A DNA stretch of 64,000 nucleotides from Clostridium_S neuense (lineage in GTDB: Bacteria; Bacillota; Clostridia; Clostridiales; Clostridiaceae). The translations under genes and the position numbers were made by a program. How positions within the stretch are numbered: the first letter of the stretch is position 1; every line of letters starts with the position of its first letter. The stretch lies in assembly GCF_045310695.1 (NCBI RefSeq), contig NZ_JBJIAA010000017.1, positions 62,001 to 126,000 of the forward strand. Direction: 5' to 3'. Under the pieces are notes generated by a model. The model worked only from the letters and a program-made list of their open reading frames with translations. It had not been told where the DNA came from and searched no databases. This document shows, piece after piece, positions 43,688 through 53,170 of the stretch.

Positions 43688-46336
43688 ATGAATATATATC
43701 AGCTGTATTATACCTCCTGTAAAAAAGGCTTGACTTCCGGAATGGGATTTCAAACCTATTCTATGTCTAGAGGAATTACTGAAGAAGAAAGACAAGAAAT
43801 AGAAAAGCACTGCAATTATGTTCAGCCAGTTAGGCTTTCTAGTAGTCCTACGGAAGAAGAGATAGAAGAACTTTTTCCAATAGATTTTTCTTTTTTTAAA
43901 TTAAAAAATGGGAAATTGTGTATTTGTAAAACAAGGTATAAAGGAAAAGACTATTCTGGAAGGTTTGGAAACTATTTTTGTCACGTGCTCATATGGGAGA
44001 GTGAAGAACTGCCTTTTTATCCAATTCAGCTTTATAATTCAAGGATTTTTAAAAGCGGGCTTACGAAGGAAGAAGAAAATGCAGCTTGTATAAAACCACT
44101 TTTAGTGTTAAATAACATTCCAGAAGAAGATTTTATAACTACTGCTGATATTGAAAGGTTTTTAAAGGGAGCCTCAGCGAAAAAGAGAACTAAGAGTTTA
44201 AATTATCTAATTGATAGCATTATTGAGGCTAAGGAGAAGGATAAGAAGGTTATTTTTTCAGATGATGCTAAAAATCTTTATATGTGGATTGCAGCAGCAA
44301 CCATGACGCTTCCGGTTTCTATGGCAAATAGTATAACCTTTAGTACCTATAATTTTGATGCCTTTAATTCTGGTGAATTTTTATGTGGAACTTTAGATGA
44401 AGGTTTACAAGCTCAATTAAATGCTTCAAATAGAAATTACAAATTTAGTGTTTTTAATTTTAATTCAGGAAATAACAACGAAATAGAATTAAAAACCAAA
44501 TTTGCAAAGCAAGCATCACTAGAATATACAATAATAAAAGATTATAGGTTAGCTATTATAGAATTTATGGAACTTTTTGATTATAAAAAGATAGATTCTA
44601 ATATAGATAATTGTGTTAATTTGTTCAATATAATAAACAATGGACTTCAAAAAATAAATGATGAGGATGCAGTAAATGCCATAGCTTTCGCTAACGAATA
44701 TGGATCAGCAAATGCACTTGAGAAAATAATGAGTACAATTGATGCTGAAGCTTTAAACAAGATAACCACAAATTTAAATCTAAAAATGGCAGAAGTTATG
44801 TTCAAATTCTTGTTTAGAATATCTGGAATTACTAAAAAACAAGAGTATATTGACAAGGCGTATGAATTCTTTTTCAATTCCATTCATTTTATGGTGGTGG
44901 ATGGTGAAAATATAGATATAGCAGATATAATAAAGCTTTATGAGGATATAAGAGAGTATAACAAGGCTAATATTAAAGAATTTGTTTTTAAATCAGCTTG
45001 TGGTGAAAGAATAAAAAGTATTTCCGTTTATCTTGAAGGTGGAGCAGCAAGACATGCTCAGTTTTATCTTTGCAGTATAATTGGGGATTTTATTACACTT
45101 GCAAAATTGAGCAAAGCACCAATACCATGGAATTATTTTGGAGAAAATATAAAATTTAAAAAATTTATAGCTCTGTGTCTTAGAATAGTTATAAAGGACA
45201 AGAATAGGTTTGATTATGTACTTATGTATATTCATGAGGAGGCAGATTACTTTTCAAATATAATAAGTGCAGCTTACGAAGTTTCTTCATCGGGAGAAAA
45301 TTATGTTACGTTAATTTCAAGCTTCAGTGAAACTTTATCTCAAATTTCTTTTTATAAAGCAGATGAGATAATCAAAAAGCTTCTGGAAAAAAAGCACGGT
45401 GCTGATATATTAATACTTTCGTTTAAATATAAACTTAGATCCGCAGATGATAAGATTAATTACTTTAACAGTTATTGTACTAATATATTTGATGAAAATA
45501 TAGATTATAGAGAGAAGTATTTTAATGAAGCATTAGAGGCTCTTATTTGTGCTTTAGAAAAAAATGATATTACTATGAGTTTTTATGAAGCACTTACTGA
45601 TTACATTAAAAATAGAAAGCTTGAAAAAAACTTAGGCAAAAAACTTTCAGAAAAGCTTGTATATGAGTTTCAAGAGCTGGTTCCTGTTAAAATTCCAGAT
45701 AGGGATGAAAGAACTGCTATAGAGGAAATCAATGATATAAAATATTTATATAGCATAACTATTGGTCCCAATATTTCAGAAATTATTCAATGTGCAGCTT
45801 TACTTCATAGTGAAAAAATCGCTGTAGAAGAATTTTTATGCAATGACTCTCTTTTTAATTTTGAGGGCATCAGTAAAGAAAAATACGAGAATATTTTAAA
45901 TTTAATGCTTGAGATGATTTGTCCTAAATTGAATGATATTTTATCACATATGAAATTGAAAAAAATGTTTATGTATGACAAATATATGGTCACATATTTT
46001 AATAGTTATATAAAAGCTGTAGAAAATACCTTTGATTTGAAGGGAAGTAACAAAATTTATTTGGATTTTATTTGCTTTATAATAAAAAGTCAAAGCTTAT
46101 TCTCTAAAAATCAATTTAAGGATATAGAAAAAAGTATAATTAGCAATATGCGCAGAGTAGATATATCGCGCATTGAAAATTATGATAATTATATTGAAAA
46201 AACTATTGAAAATACTACAAGAGGAGAAGAAACAAGAAAATCACGAAGGCAGTGGCAGGAAATATATAAGTTATCGAAGAAGGAGATAGAAAATAAGTCT
46301 ATTTTTAATAAAATACAGAAAATATATAAACATTGA
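43688..46336 (+). CDS. GAP1-like GTPase-associated protein (N2 type)
   Basis: The 882-residue soluble protein begins IYQLYYTSCKKGLTSGMGFQ and has YSGRFGNYFCHVLIWESEE around residues 93-111, both typical of the GAP1 N-terminal domain type 2. A middle segment MTLPVSMANSITFSTYNFD matches GAP1-M. The remaining ~550 residues are mainly helical and unrecognised. In such systems GAP1 proteins are always next to the GTPase, here 10 nt downstream. Whether it acts as a GTPase activator is unknown; the name means GTPase-associated. Confidence 0.7.
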   Translation: MNIYQLYYTSCKKGLTSGMGFQTYSMSRGITEEERQEIEKHCNYVQPVRLSSSPTEEEIEELFPIDFSFFKLKNGKLCICKTRYKGKDYSGRFGNYFCHVLIWESEELPFYPIQLYNSRIFKSGLTKEEENAACIKPLLVLNNIPEEDFITTADIERFLKGASAKKRTKSLNYLIDSIIEAKEKDKKVIFSDDAKNLYMWIAAATMTLPVSMANSITFSTYNFDAFNSGEFLCGTLDEGLQAQLNASNRNYKFSVFNFNSGNNNEIELKTKFAKQASLEYTIIKDYRLAIIEFMELFDYKKIDSNIDNCVNLFNIINNGLQKINDEDAVNAIAFANEYGSANALEKIMSTIDAEALNKITTNLNLKMAEVMFKFLFRISGITKKQEYIDKAYEFFFNSIHFMVVDGENIDIADIIKLYEDIREYNKANIKEFVFKSACGERIKSISVYLEGGAARHAQFYLCSIIGDFITLAKLSKAPIPWNYFGENIKFKKFIALCLRIVIKDKNRFDYVLMYIHEEADYFSNIISAAYEVSSSGENYVTLISSFSETLSQISFYKADEIIKKLLEKKHGADILILSFKYKLRSADDKINYFNSYCTNIFDENIDYREKYFNEALEALICALEKNDITMSFYEALTDYIKNRKLEKNLGKKLSEKLVYEFQELVPVKIPDRDERTAIEEINDIKYLYSITIGPNISEIIQCAALLHSEKIAVEEFLCNDSLFNFEGISKEKYENILNLMLEMICPKLNDILSHMKLKKMFMYDKYMVTYFNSYIKAVENTFDLKGSNKIYLDFICFIIKSQSLFSKNQFKDIEKSIISNMRRVDISRIENYDNYIEKTIENTTRGEETRKSRRQWQEIYKLSKKEIENKSIFNKIQKIYKH

Positions 46337-46351
46337 TTAGGAGCTGATAAA

Positions 46352-47449
46352 GTGACTACCATAATTAAGGAATTTTTTATTGTGGCACTGTTATTTGGAG
46401 TTATTAAAATCATTATGGTTGTATGCAGACCAGCAGATGAGCTTATATCCTCTATAACTTTGAAGCTAGGCAGGAGCATAATTTATGCGGCGACAGCAGT
46501 AGTTATTTTACCGAAAAAAGCAGCAGGTAAATTTGATGGAAATGCAATTAAAAATAATGATATGCCTTTCAGTAAAAAAATAACTAAGTTTTTAAAAGGT
46601 ATAGCTGCTGAGTTTGTAAAATTATCTGGAATAGTATATATGCATAATAAAGTTGATTATAATATATGTCCAAATTGCTTTACAAAATACAATGAACCTA
46701 GATATGTATGTCCTAATTGTGGAACAGCATATTATAGTCTTGAACCTAGTAGTAATGGCGTGTTAAGCATAGAATGTAGCTGCGGACATAAAATACCTGT
46801 AACTGCTTTTGGAAAAAGAAAATTAAAAACTCTTTGTCCTACCTGTGGAAATGAAAATCCGCTGCCTGAAATTCCATCCTTTGTTATTGTTGTAATAGGG
46901 GGAGAGGGAAGTGGAAAGAGTACCTTTATGGAAAACAGCAGTTTAAGAAAGATAAGTACAGAAAAAGAAACTTTTTATGAAACAATAACAGAAAATGAAA
47001 AGGGCAGAGAAAAGCATGTTATGGTAGTTGAAACAGAGGGGAAAGATTTTACAAGCAGTGAGAGCTTAAAGAAGCATAGATATTATGAATATAATAGTGG
47101 CTTTATATTTATTATAGATTCATTTGCTGTTACAGACACCATGAATTTTATAAAACCCAATTATGTATTAAGTGATGTATTAGATACAACTATTTTAAAC
47201 CTTCAAAAGAATTACAATTTAAAGCCAGGAGAAATGATAAAAAAGCCAACTGCATTTGTTCTAGTAAAAAATGATATGCTAGATGATGTGAATAAAGGCA
47301 AGGAACCAGAAAAGCTTCTTGTGGAAAATGGAGAAGAAGTATTTTTAAATAAAATATACAATAGCTTTACAAAATATAAGTTTTTTAAGACAGGTTTGGG
47401 CAGAAATGATAATTTAGAAATAATTAAGTGGATAACAAGAAATATGTAA
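46352..47449 (+). CDS. Membrane-anchored zinc-ribbon P-loop protein
   Basis: The 365-residue protein has an N-terminal membrane helix (about 4-26), a linker, two or three zinc ribbons (CPNC from C106, CPNCG, CSCG, CPTCG) and a P-loop NTPase domain with GGEGSGKST (183-191). Walker B is the unusual VVETEGKD and the G4-like segment is VLVKNDML. It is a divergent third GTPase-like member of the operon, tethered to the membrane. GTG start with TAGGAG, 15 nt after the GAP1-like gene. Nucleotide specificity is open. Confidence 0.65.
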   Translation: MTTIIKEFFIVALLFGVIKIIMVVCRPADELISSITLKLGRSIIYAATAVVILPKKAAGKFDGNAIKNNDMPFSKKITKFLKGIAAEFVKLSGIVYMHNKVDYNICPNCFTKYNEPRYVCPNCGTAYYSLEPSSNGVLSIECSCGHKIPVTAFGKRKLKTLCPTCGNENPLPEIPSFVIVVIGGEGSGKSTFMENSSLRKISTEKETFYETITENEKGREKHVMVVETEGKDFTSSESLKKHRYYEYNSGFIFIIDSFAVTDTMNFIKPNYVLSDVLDTTILNLQKNYNLKPGEMIKKPTAFVLVKNDMLDDVNKGKEPEKLLVENGEEVFLNKIYNSFTKYKFFKTGLGRNDNLEIIKWITRNM

Positions 47450-47502
47450 TAAATTATTAAGAATTTCGACACAAAAAGTATGATATAGTTTAGATATAAT
47501 AC

Positions 47503-47766
47503 AGAGTAGAGAGTATGGAGAAGAGAGTAGAGTGAAGGATGACTTATTCTCCTTTCGTCGGATAAATCTTAAAAATTATTAATTTCAGTGGTACATATGT
47601 ATTTTTATTTTTAATAATGATTACCTTCGAAGGTAAAGTAAATTATAAGTTAGTAAAAGTAATGGTTTGATGGTTTAGGCGTTAGTCCATTAAGTTTTAA
47701 AGTATTCTGTGTAGACGGAAAACTAATCATCACTCTACTCTCTACTCTTTACTCTCTACTCTATTC
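47503..47766. repeat. AGAGTAG-ended inverted-repeat element, copy 1
   Basis: About 264 nt bounded by inverted ends of tandem AGAGTAG/AGAGAGTAG units (47503-47533) and their complement ACTCTACTCTCTACTCTTT (from 47731). Inside, GTGAAGGATG and CGTCGGATAAATCTT are shared with copy 3. It fills nearly the whole gap before the first vWA gene, and its right end abuts the GGAGGG ribosome site. No coding potential. MITE-like or ERIC-like. Confidence 0.7.
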
Positions 47767-47778
47767 TGGAGGGTTTTT

Positions 47779-49515
47779 ATGAAAATATCATTCAAAAAGT
47801 GTTATCAAGTATTTTTAATTATGCTGATAATAATGATGCAAATTTTATACATACCAAAATTTTATGCAGAAAGCACCTCACATTCAAATTTAGATACGGT
47901 TTTTTTGCTTGATTCTAGTGGCTCTATGAAGGAAAGTGATCCTGAGGAAATTAGGATAGAAGCTATTAAGATGTTTCTGGATATGAGTGAGAATTCTGGT
48001 AATAAGTTTGGACTTGTAGCTTATTCTGATAATATTGTAAGAGAACACAATTTAGATGCTGTAAATTCAAAGGATGATAAAGAAAATATTAAGAATATGA
48101 CAAATGGAATACAGCTTGGACAAAAAACAGATACAGGTATGGGGCTTAAAGAAGCTGTAAATTTGATGAATAGTGGACATGAAAGTGGACATAGACCGGT
48201 TATAATACTTTTATCTGATGGAAAAAATGATCCTGCGAGGAGTTCAGAGGAATCAAAAAAAGATTTAAATAATGCTATAGAAACAGCTAAAAATAAAGGC
48301 TATAAGATATATACTATAGGACTTAATTATGATGGCACTGTAGACAAGAATCAGCTTTCAAATATATCAGAGAGCACTGGTGGCAAAAGCTACATAACTA
48401 ATACAGCAGCAGACTTACCTAAGATACTAACGGATATATATGCAGATAACTCAAAGGTAAAGGTTCAAGATGGTGGAACAATAGCTGCAAATGGTGCCTT
48501 TCAAGAGGTTAAAATAAATATTCCAAATTCAGATGTTGAAGAGGCAAATGTATCGATGCTTTCAACTAAACCTTTGGACATTAAGCTTATAGATAACAAG
48601 GGTAAGGAAGTAGACCTCCCTTCGCAGAATGCTTATGTGTCTACTTCTAAAAAGTACACCCTTCTTAAAATTTTGAAGCCAGAAAAAGGTGTTTGGACAC
48701 TTAAGGTAAAAGGTGTAAGTGGTGACAATATAAAAGTTAATTTTGTGTACAACTATAATTTAACAGTTGGAACAAGTATAAGTCCAACTTCCATAAAAAA
48801 AGGTGACAGTATAAATGTTTCAGCTTATTTAATGAGCAATGGTCAAAGGGTATCAGATAAGAGTGTGTACACTGGTGTACATGCTAAGCTTGTAATTAAA
48901 AATTTGAAAGATAATTCTACAAAGGAGAGCAGCTTAACTAAAAATGCCGGTGATTTTACAGGAAAATATAAATTTGATGCTTTAGGAAGCTATGAAGTAA
49001 GTGTTAAACTTGATGGTAATAGTTTTTTTAGAGAAAGCAGTCCAGTAACGATAAAGGTACAAGATGCAGCTTTAGCAGGTTCTAAGAAATCAAATGCAGT
49101 GCAAATAATTATAATAATTTTAGTTGTTTTAGCTATTTTACTTCTAGCCTTGTTTACAATAATGAAAATTAAAAGGGGCATAAAAAAAGGCTTTGGACGT
49201 GTTATGCTGGAGGTAAAGGATGAAAGTACAGGAGAGATATCATCTCCTAAGTACAAGCTACTTGAGGGTTACACAGGTAAATTTAGTTTGTATGAAGTTT
49301 TAGGATTAAAAGAAGAATTTTCAGAAACAGAAAAATTGAATTTTAGGTTTGGAAATGAATGTCTAATTCTAGATAATAAATCGGAATGTATAGTAAAAAG
49401 ATCAGGAAGAAATGTTGAAAATGGAGAAAATATAGAAATACTAAATGGAGACAGGATTGTTATAGTTTTAAGTAAAGTTGAAAAGACTGTTTCAATGGAA
49501 TTTTACACAGACTAA
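47779..49515 (+). CDS. von Willebrand A protein 1, membrane anchored
   Basis: The 578-residue protein has a signal peptide or helix (about 5-30), a vWA domain (about 38-230) with intact MIDAS DSSGS (D45, S47, S49), TDTGMG and LLSDGKND, then beta-sandwich domains, a membrane helix (441-463) and a cytoplasmic C-terminal beta-rich domain ending NIEILNGDRIVIVLSK that resembles an FHA-like fold. The vWA is predicted to face outside. It may bind a protein ligand and signal inward. ATG with GGAGGG. Confidence 0.8.
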   Translation: MKISFKKCYQVFLIMLIIMMQILYIPKFYAESTSHSNLDTVFLLDSSGSMKESDPEEIRIEAIKMFLDMSENSGNKFGLVAYSDNIVREHNLDAVNSKDDKENIKNMTNGIQLGQKTDTGMGLKEAVNLMNSGHESGHRPVIILLSDGKNDPARSSEESKKDLNNAIETAKNKGYKIYTIGLNYDGTVDKNQLSNISESTGGKSYITNTAADLPKILTDIYADNSKVKVQDGGTIAANGAFQEVKINIPNSDVEEANVSMLSTKPLDIKLIDNKGKEVDLPSQNAYVSTSKKYTLLKILKPEKGVWTLKVKGVSGDNIKVNFVYNYNLTVGTSISPTSIKKGDSINVSAYLMSNGQRVSDKSVYTGVHAKLVIKNLKDNSTKESSLTKNAGDFTGKYKFDALGSYEVSVKLDGNSFFRESSPVTIKVQDAALAGSKKSNAVQIIIIILVVLAILLLALFTIMKIKRGIKKGFGRVMLEVKDESTGEISSPKYKLLEGYTGKFSLYEVLGLKEEFSETEKLNFRFGNECLILDNKSECIVKRSGRNVENGENIEILNGDRIVIVLSKVEKTVSMEFYTD

Positions 49516-49519
49516 TTAC

Positions 49520-49656
49520 AGAGCAGAGATTAGAGAGTAAAGAGTAGAGTGAAGGAGGATTTGCCTTCGGCGAGAAGAAGGTTTGGGCGGCAGCACATTA
49601 AGTTATAAATTTTTAGCGATAGCAGAAAATTGTCCATCACTCTACTCTCTACTCTG
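49520..49656. repeat. AGAGTAG-ended inverted-repeat element, copy 2
   Basis: About 137 nt between the vWA and tubulin-like genes, with left end GAGAGTAAAGAGTAGAGTGA (about 49532-49551) and right end ACTCTACTCTCTACTCTG (49639-49656). It shares GTGAAGGAGGAT and AGCAGAAAA with copy 3. It is shorter than copy 1 owing to a different centre. Confidence 0.7.
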
Positions 49657-49675
49657 AAATAATGGAGGTTTTATA

Positions 49676-52600
49676 GTGAATGGTAAAGTTAGAGAACAAA
49701 TAAGAGAATTTGATGTTATGACTGGCGGCGGCATTATAAGTGACAAAATTCGTATAGATAAAATAGATAATCCTGTGCTTATAATTGGTATAGGGGGAAC
49801 AGGAATTGACGCTCTTTTAAGAGTAAAATATCAAATAAATAGAAGGTTCAATCTTCCCGAAGATGAAATAACAAAGGTAAGAAAAGAAAAACCAAATGGA
49901 GTTGAATTCCTAGCTTTTGAAACCAATGCCTATGAGAAAAATAAGAATTTTAGAGGAATAGGACTCGACCCTCAAAGTGAACTAGTACTTTTATCAAATG
50001 CACAAATAGGCTCTATATTAAATGATAGAGAAATACTAGATGATTGCATAAAGGAATGGCTTTCACCTGAACTTAGTATATCTGATGGTATGCAGGGAGC
50101 AAATGGAAATAGACAGGCTGGTAGGCTGCTTTTATTCACAAAAATAAATGAAGTTGTTGAAAGTATAAGAAAAAAGATATGGAATGTAATGCAAAACACC
50201 AATGAAAAGCTTGAAGTTTTTATACTTACGGGTATATCAGGTGGAACAGGAAGTGGAAGTTTTATTGATATAGCTTATTTAGTAAGAGGCTTAATTCAAG
50301 AGAAGTTTGGTGCTCAGGGAATAGATAGGGTAAATATACTTGGATATTTATTTACTCCGGATGTAAACTTATCTAAAAATCCAGAGATAAATGCTAGAAG
50401 CTACATAATAAAAAATGGGTATGCAGCACTCAAAGAAGTGGATTATTTAATGAACATACCAGAAAGAGGAGATAGGTTTGTTCAAAATTATAAGAATTTT
50501 AAGGTGGATTCTCCTTCAGCACCTTTTGATGTTTGCCATTTGATATCTGCAACAAACAAACAAGGAAAGATACTTGAAAATGGATACGAGTATTCTATGA
50601 ATGTTACAGCAGAAATAATAACAAATTTTATATCAAATGAGCAGAGGGAATCTGGACAAGAATTTGCTATACATGATTGGTTAAGCAATGTGCCAACACT
50701 TATAAATCAAATGCCAAAGCCATATAAGGCAAACTATAAATACGTTATAATAGGTGCTTCGGCAGCAGTTCTTCCTATTGAGGAAATAACAACTTATCTT
50801 GGCTGCAGGCTTTTTGAAAAGATGAACAAGATGTTTGAAAAAGCGCCTACAGAGCAGGAAGTTGACCAATTTATAAAAAATGTGAAGCTTGATGTGGATG
50901 CTGTAGAAGCTAGATTTGAAAAAGAGTTGTTTGGAAGAAAACCATTATCAGGTTATGCAAATAGAGAAAAGTTTAATTTTGATAATGTGATAAAAAAGCA
51001 GTCAATTGACATAGATGATGAGCTTTCGGCTTATTTAAGAGAAGCAGCTGATGAGTATGCTAAAGTAAATTATCAGTATCCAGGCGAAATAGCTAAGGTC
51101 ATTAGAGAAAACGTGGATAGAATGTTTAAGGATGCAGGCAAAGGTCCTTTTTATGCATCAAGAATGCTTTTTACAGATAAGGGCTTTAACGCTATAAAAA
51201 CTATAGAGGTTATAATTGAATCTCTTGAAGATAAAAGAAGAAATATTCCGCAGTTGATTTCAGAACTTAAGGATAGAGCAGAGGACAAGTTTGGAGAAGC
51301 AAGAAAGGCTCTTTTATCAAAGGAAACCAAGAAAAATGATTATATAAAGGCAAAAATAGAGGAATATAATGCTAGAGCAGATGAAGAAAAGCTTTCTAGG
51401 ATGATAGATTTTTACCACAGAGTTATAGAAATAATAAGCCATGAAAATAATGCAATATATCATGTTTATAGCGAAATATTAAATGAACTAAATAAGATAT
51501 TTAAAGAAGATGCAGATATACTTGTAAGATCAAGGGAAGAAGATAATTTAGCTGGTGGAAAAACTTACTACTGGAATGTTATAGAGGTACCGGATGTAGT
51601 TAAGTCAATAGATGAAATAGTTGATAGACAAGATGCCGATGAGGTAATAAGAAAGTTTACTTCAACGCTTTTAGAAGAATCGCAAAAATGGATTGATGAA
51701 CAGCAAATTGACATAACGGGATCAATTTCAAAATTTGTTTCTGATCAATTTGAAAGTATAATTACAAAATCTATGGAGGAATTCATAATAATGAAGTATG
51801 GTGAAGATAAGTCCATAGAGGATTTTGTAAGAAAGACAATAGCACCTAAGCTCGATGATGATGCTGTACCTGTATTTCAGCTTAATGATTCAGGTTCAAG
51901 CTTTACGTTCCCATCTTGGGATATGGTTTCTGTACCTATGAGAACTCCGAGGATTAAAAAAGGTATAGAACAGTATAAAATGACATCAACTCACGGAAAT
52001 CAAGTAAACATTAGACAAAGCAAGGTTACCAATAGAATATTTTGGCTTAACACAGAGGTTGGCGTGCCGCTTTATTCTTACGCTCCAATAAAACAGTATG
52101 AAGAGGAATATGAAAAGACCATACTTAAACAAGATGGAATAGGGAGACATTTAGTTCAAAACAGGAACAATAATTGGGCGTATTTGCCATCACCTATACC
52201 AGAAGCGTCTTGGGGAGTAACTTATGAAAATGAAAGAGTTAGAAAATATAATGACGAAGTGAAAGAGCTTTTTGATAAAGCAATAAAATATGAATGCATA
52301 GTTATGACAGACTCACAATTGAGTTCAAAGTATAAATGCATAATTACAAAAGATTTTGATATAAATAGTATAACTAAAAACTATAAGCTTGGAATAGCAG
52401 AAGGTGAAACACCTAATATCAGCGAAATAAATAAGTGTTTGATAGAGCTTAGAAAAATAATGAAGGAAAAGGACCTTGAAAAGGTAGAATTTGCAGATAA
52501 CCAAAAGTATTTTATATTTGACAGCAGAGATGAAGCATCAGCAAAGGAAAGCTTCTTAAGGTCTCCAAGGCTCATAAAGTTAGTTAAAGAAGAAGTGCGC

Positions 52601-53083
52601 AAATACTCTTCCATAGAAGATAAAATAAATGAACTGCAGACTTATGTAGTGGAAATGAATAAGAAGACAAAAATAATAAATGATTTCTTGCAGGTAATGT
52701 ATACAGATACAATATGCAAAAAAGGAATGGTTTATATTTATGATAAGGATGAAAGTGAAAAGACAGAGGTGCCGCCTTTCTTAAATATAATGAAGCAGAA
52801 GGAATATATTGAGTTTTATATCTTCAGTAAGTATAAGAAGCTTGAAGATAAAGAGCTTAGTGTAATAAATGCAAAAGCAGAAAAGAGATTTAATGATCTT
52901 TCTATGAGAGAAGAAGGTGCGGATATAATTTACAAGAAGATAAGCGAAATGGTATTGAGTTACAGCAAATATGTAGAAGAGCTCGATTACAGAAAATTTG
53001 AATTTGAAAATGGAGATGAAATTTATAATTTTTACTCTGCCATGCTTGATAAGGTTAAAGAATTGAAAAGGACATTAGAATAA
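49676..53083 (+). CDS. Large tubulin/FtsZ-like GTPase
   Basis: The 1135-residue protein has a Rossmann-type N-terminal segment LIIGIGGTGIDALLRVKYQI (about 35-54) and the tubulin signature GGTGSGS (189-195) in LTGISGGTGSGSFID, matching the 'tubulin-like' (Tubulin_2) family. The region after about 450 is long, helical and charged with a further mixed domain to the C terminus; far larger than FtsZ (~350-400). Members may form filaments or act as GTP switches. GTG start with GGAGG. Flanking vWA genes suggest a membrane-linked filament or switch. Confidence 0.8.
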   Translation: MNGKVREQIREFDVMTGGGIISDKIRIDKIDNPVLIIGIGGTGIDALLRVKYQINRRFNLPEDEITKVRKEKPNGVEFLAFETNAYEKNKNFRGIGLDPQSELVLLSNAQIGSILNDREILDDCIKEWLSPELSISDGMQGANGNRQAGRLLLFTKINEVVESIRKKIWNVMQNTNEKLEVFILTGISGGTGSGSFIDIAYLVRGLIQEKFGAQGIDRVNILGYLFTPDVNLSKNPEINARSYIIKNGYAALKEVDYLMNIPERGDRFVQNYKNFKVDSPSAPFDVCHLISATNKQGKILENGYEYSMNVTAEIITNFISNEQRESGQEFAIHDWLSNVPTLINQMPKPYKANYKYVIIGASAAVLPIEEITTYLGCRLFEKMNKMFEKAPTEQEVDQFIKNVKLDVDAVEARFEKELFGRKPLSGYANREKFNFDNVIKKQSIDIDDELSAYLREAADEYAKVNYQYPGEIAKVIRENVDRMFKDAGKGPFYASRMLFTDKGFNAIKTIEVIIESLEDKRRNIPQLISELKDRAEDKFGEARKALLSKETKKNDYIKAKIEEYNARADEEKLSRMIDFYHRVIEIISHENNAIYHVYSEILNELNKIFKEDADILVRSREEDNLAGGKTYYWNVIEVPDVVKSIDEIVDRQDADEVIRKFTSTLLEESQKWIDEQQIDITGSISKFVSDQFESIITKSMEEFIIMKYGEDKSIEDFVRKTIAPKLDDDAVPVFQLNDSGSSFTFPSWDMVSVPMRTPRIKKGIEQYKMTSTHGNQVNIRQSKVTNRIFWLNTEVGVPLYSYAPIKQYEEEYEKTILKQDGIGRHLVQNRNNNWAYLPSPIPEASWGVTYENERVRKYNDEVKELFDKAIKYECIVMTDSQLSSKYKCIITKDFDINSITKNYKLGIAEGETPNISEINKCLIELRKIMKEKDLEKVEFADNQKYFIFDSRDEASAKESFLRSPRLIKLVKEEVRKYSSIEDKINELQTYVVEMNKKTKIINDFLQVMYTDTICKKGMVYIYDKDESEKTEVPPFLNIMKQKEYIEFYIFSKYKKLEDKELSVINAKAEKRFNDLSMREEGADIIYKKISEMVLSYSKYVEELDYRKFEFENGDEIYNFYSAMLDKVKELKRTLE

Positions 53084-53093
53084 TAAAATAGAG

Positions 53094-53152
53094 GAGAAGA
53101 TACAGGGGGCAAAGAAAATTAATTATAATTGTCCTCTGTGAACTATCTTCTA
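53094..53152. repeat. Intercistronic inverted repeat
   Basis: AGAAGATA...CAGGGGGCAA pairs with TTGTCCTCTG...TATCTTCT around a 16-nt loop, filling the gap before the next gene. It may be a short relative of the AGAGTAG elements, or an mRNA-processing or stabilising hairpin. Confidence 0.45.
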
Positions 53153-53170
53153 AGAAGAGGGGTTGATTTT

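Noticed and set aside
53084..53170. Fourth full AGAGTAG element
   Set aside because: An inverted repeat is present, but it lacks the tandem AGAGTAG ends; recorded separately as a simple intercistronic hairpin.
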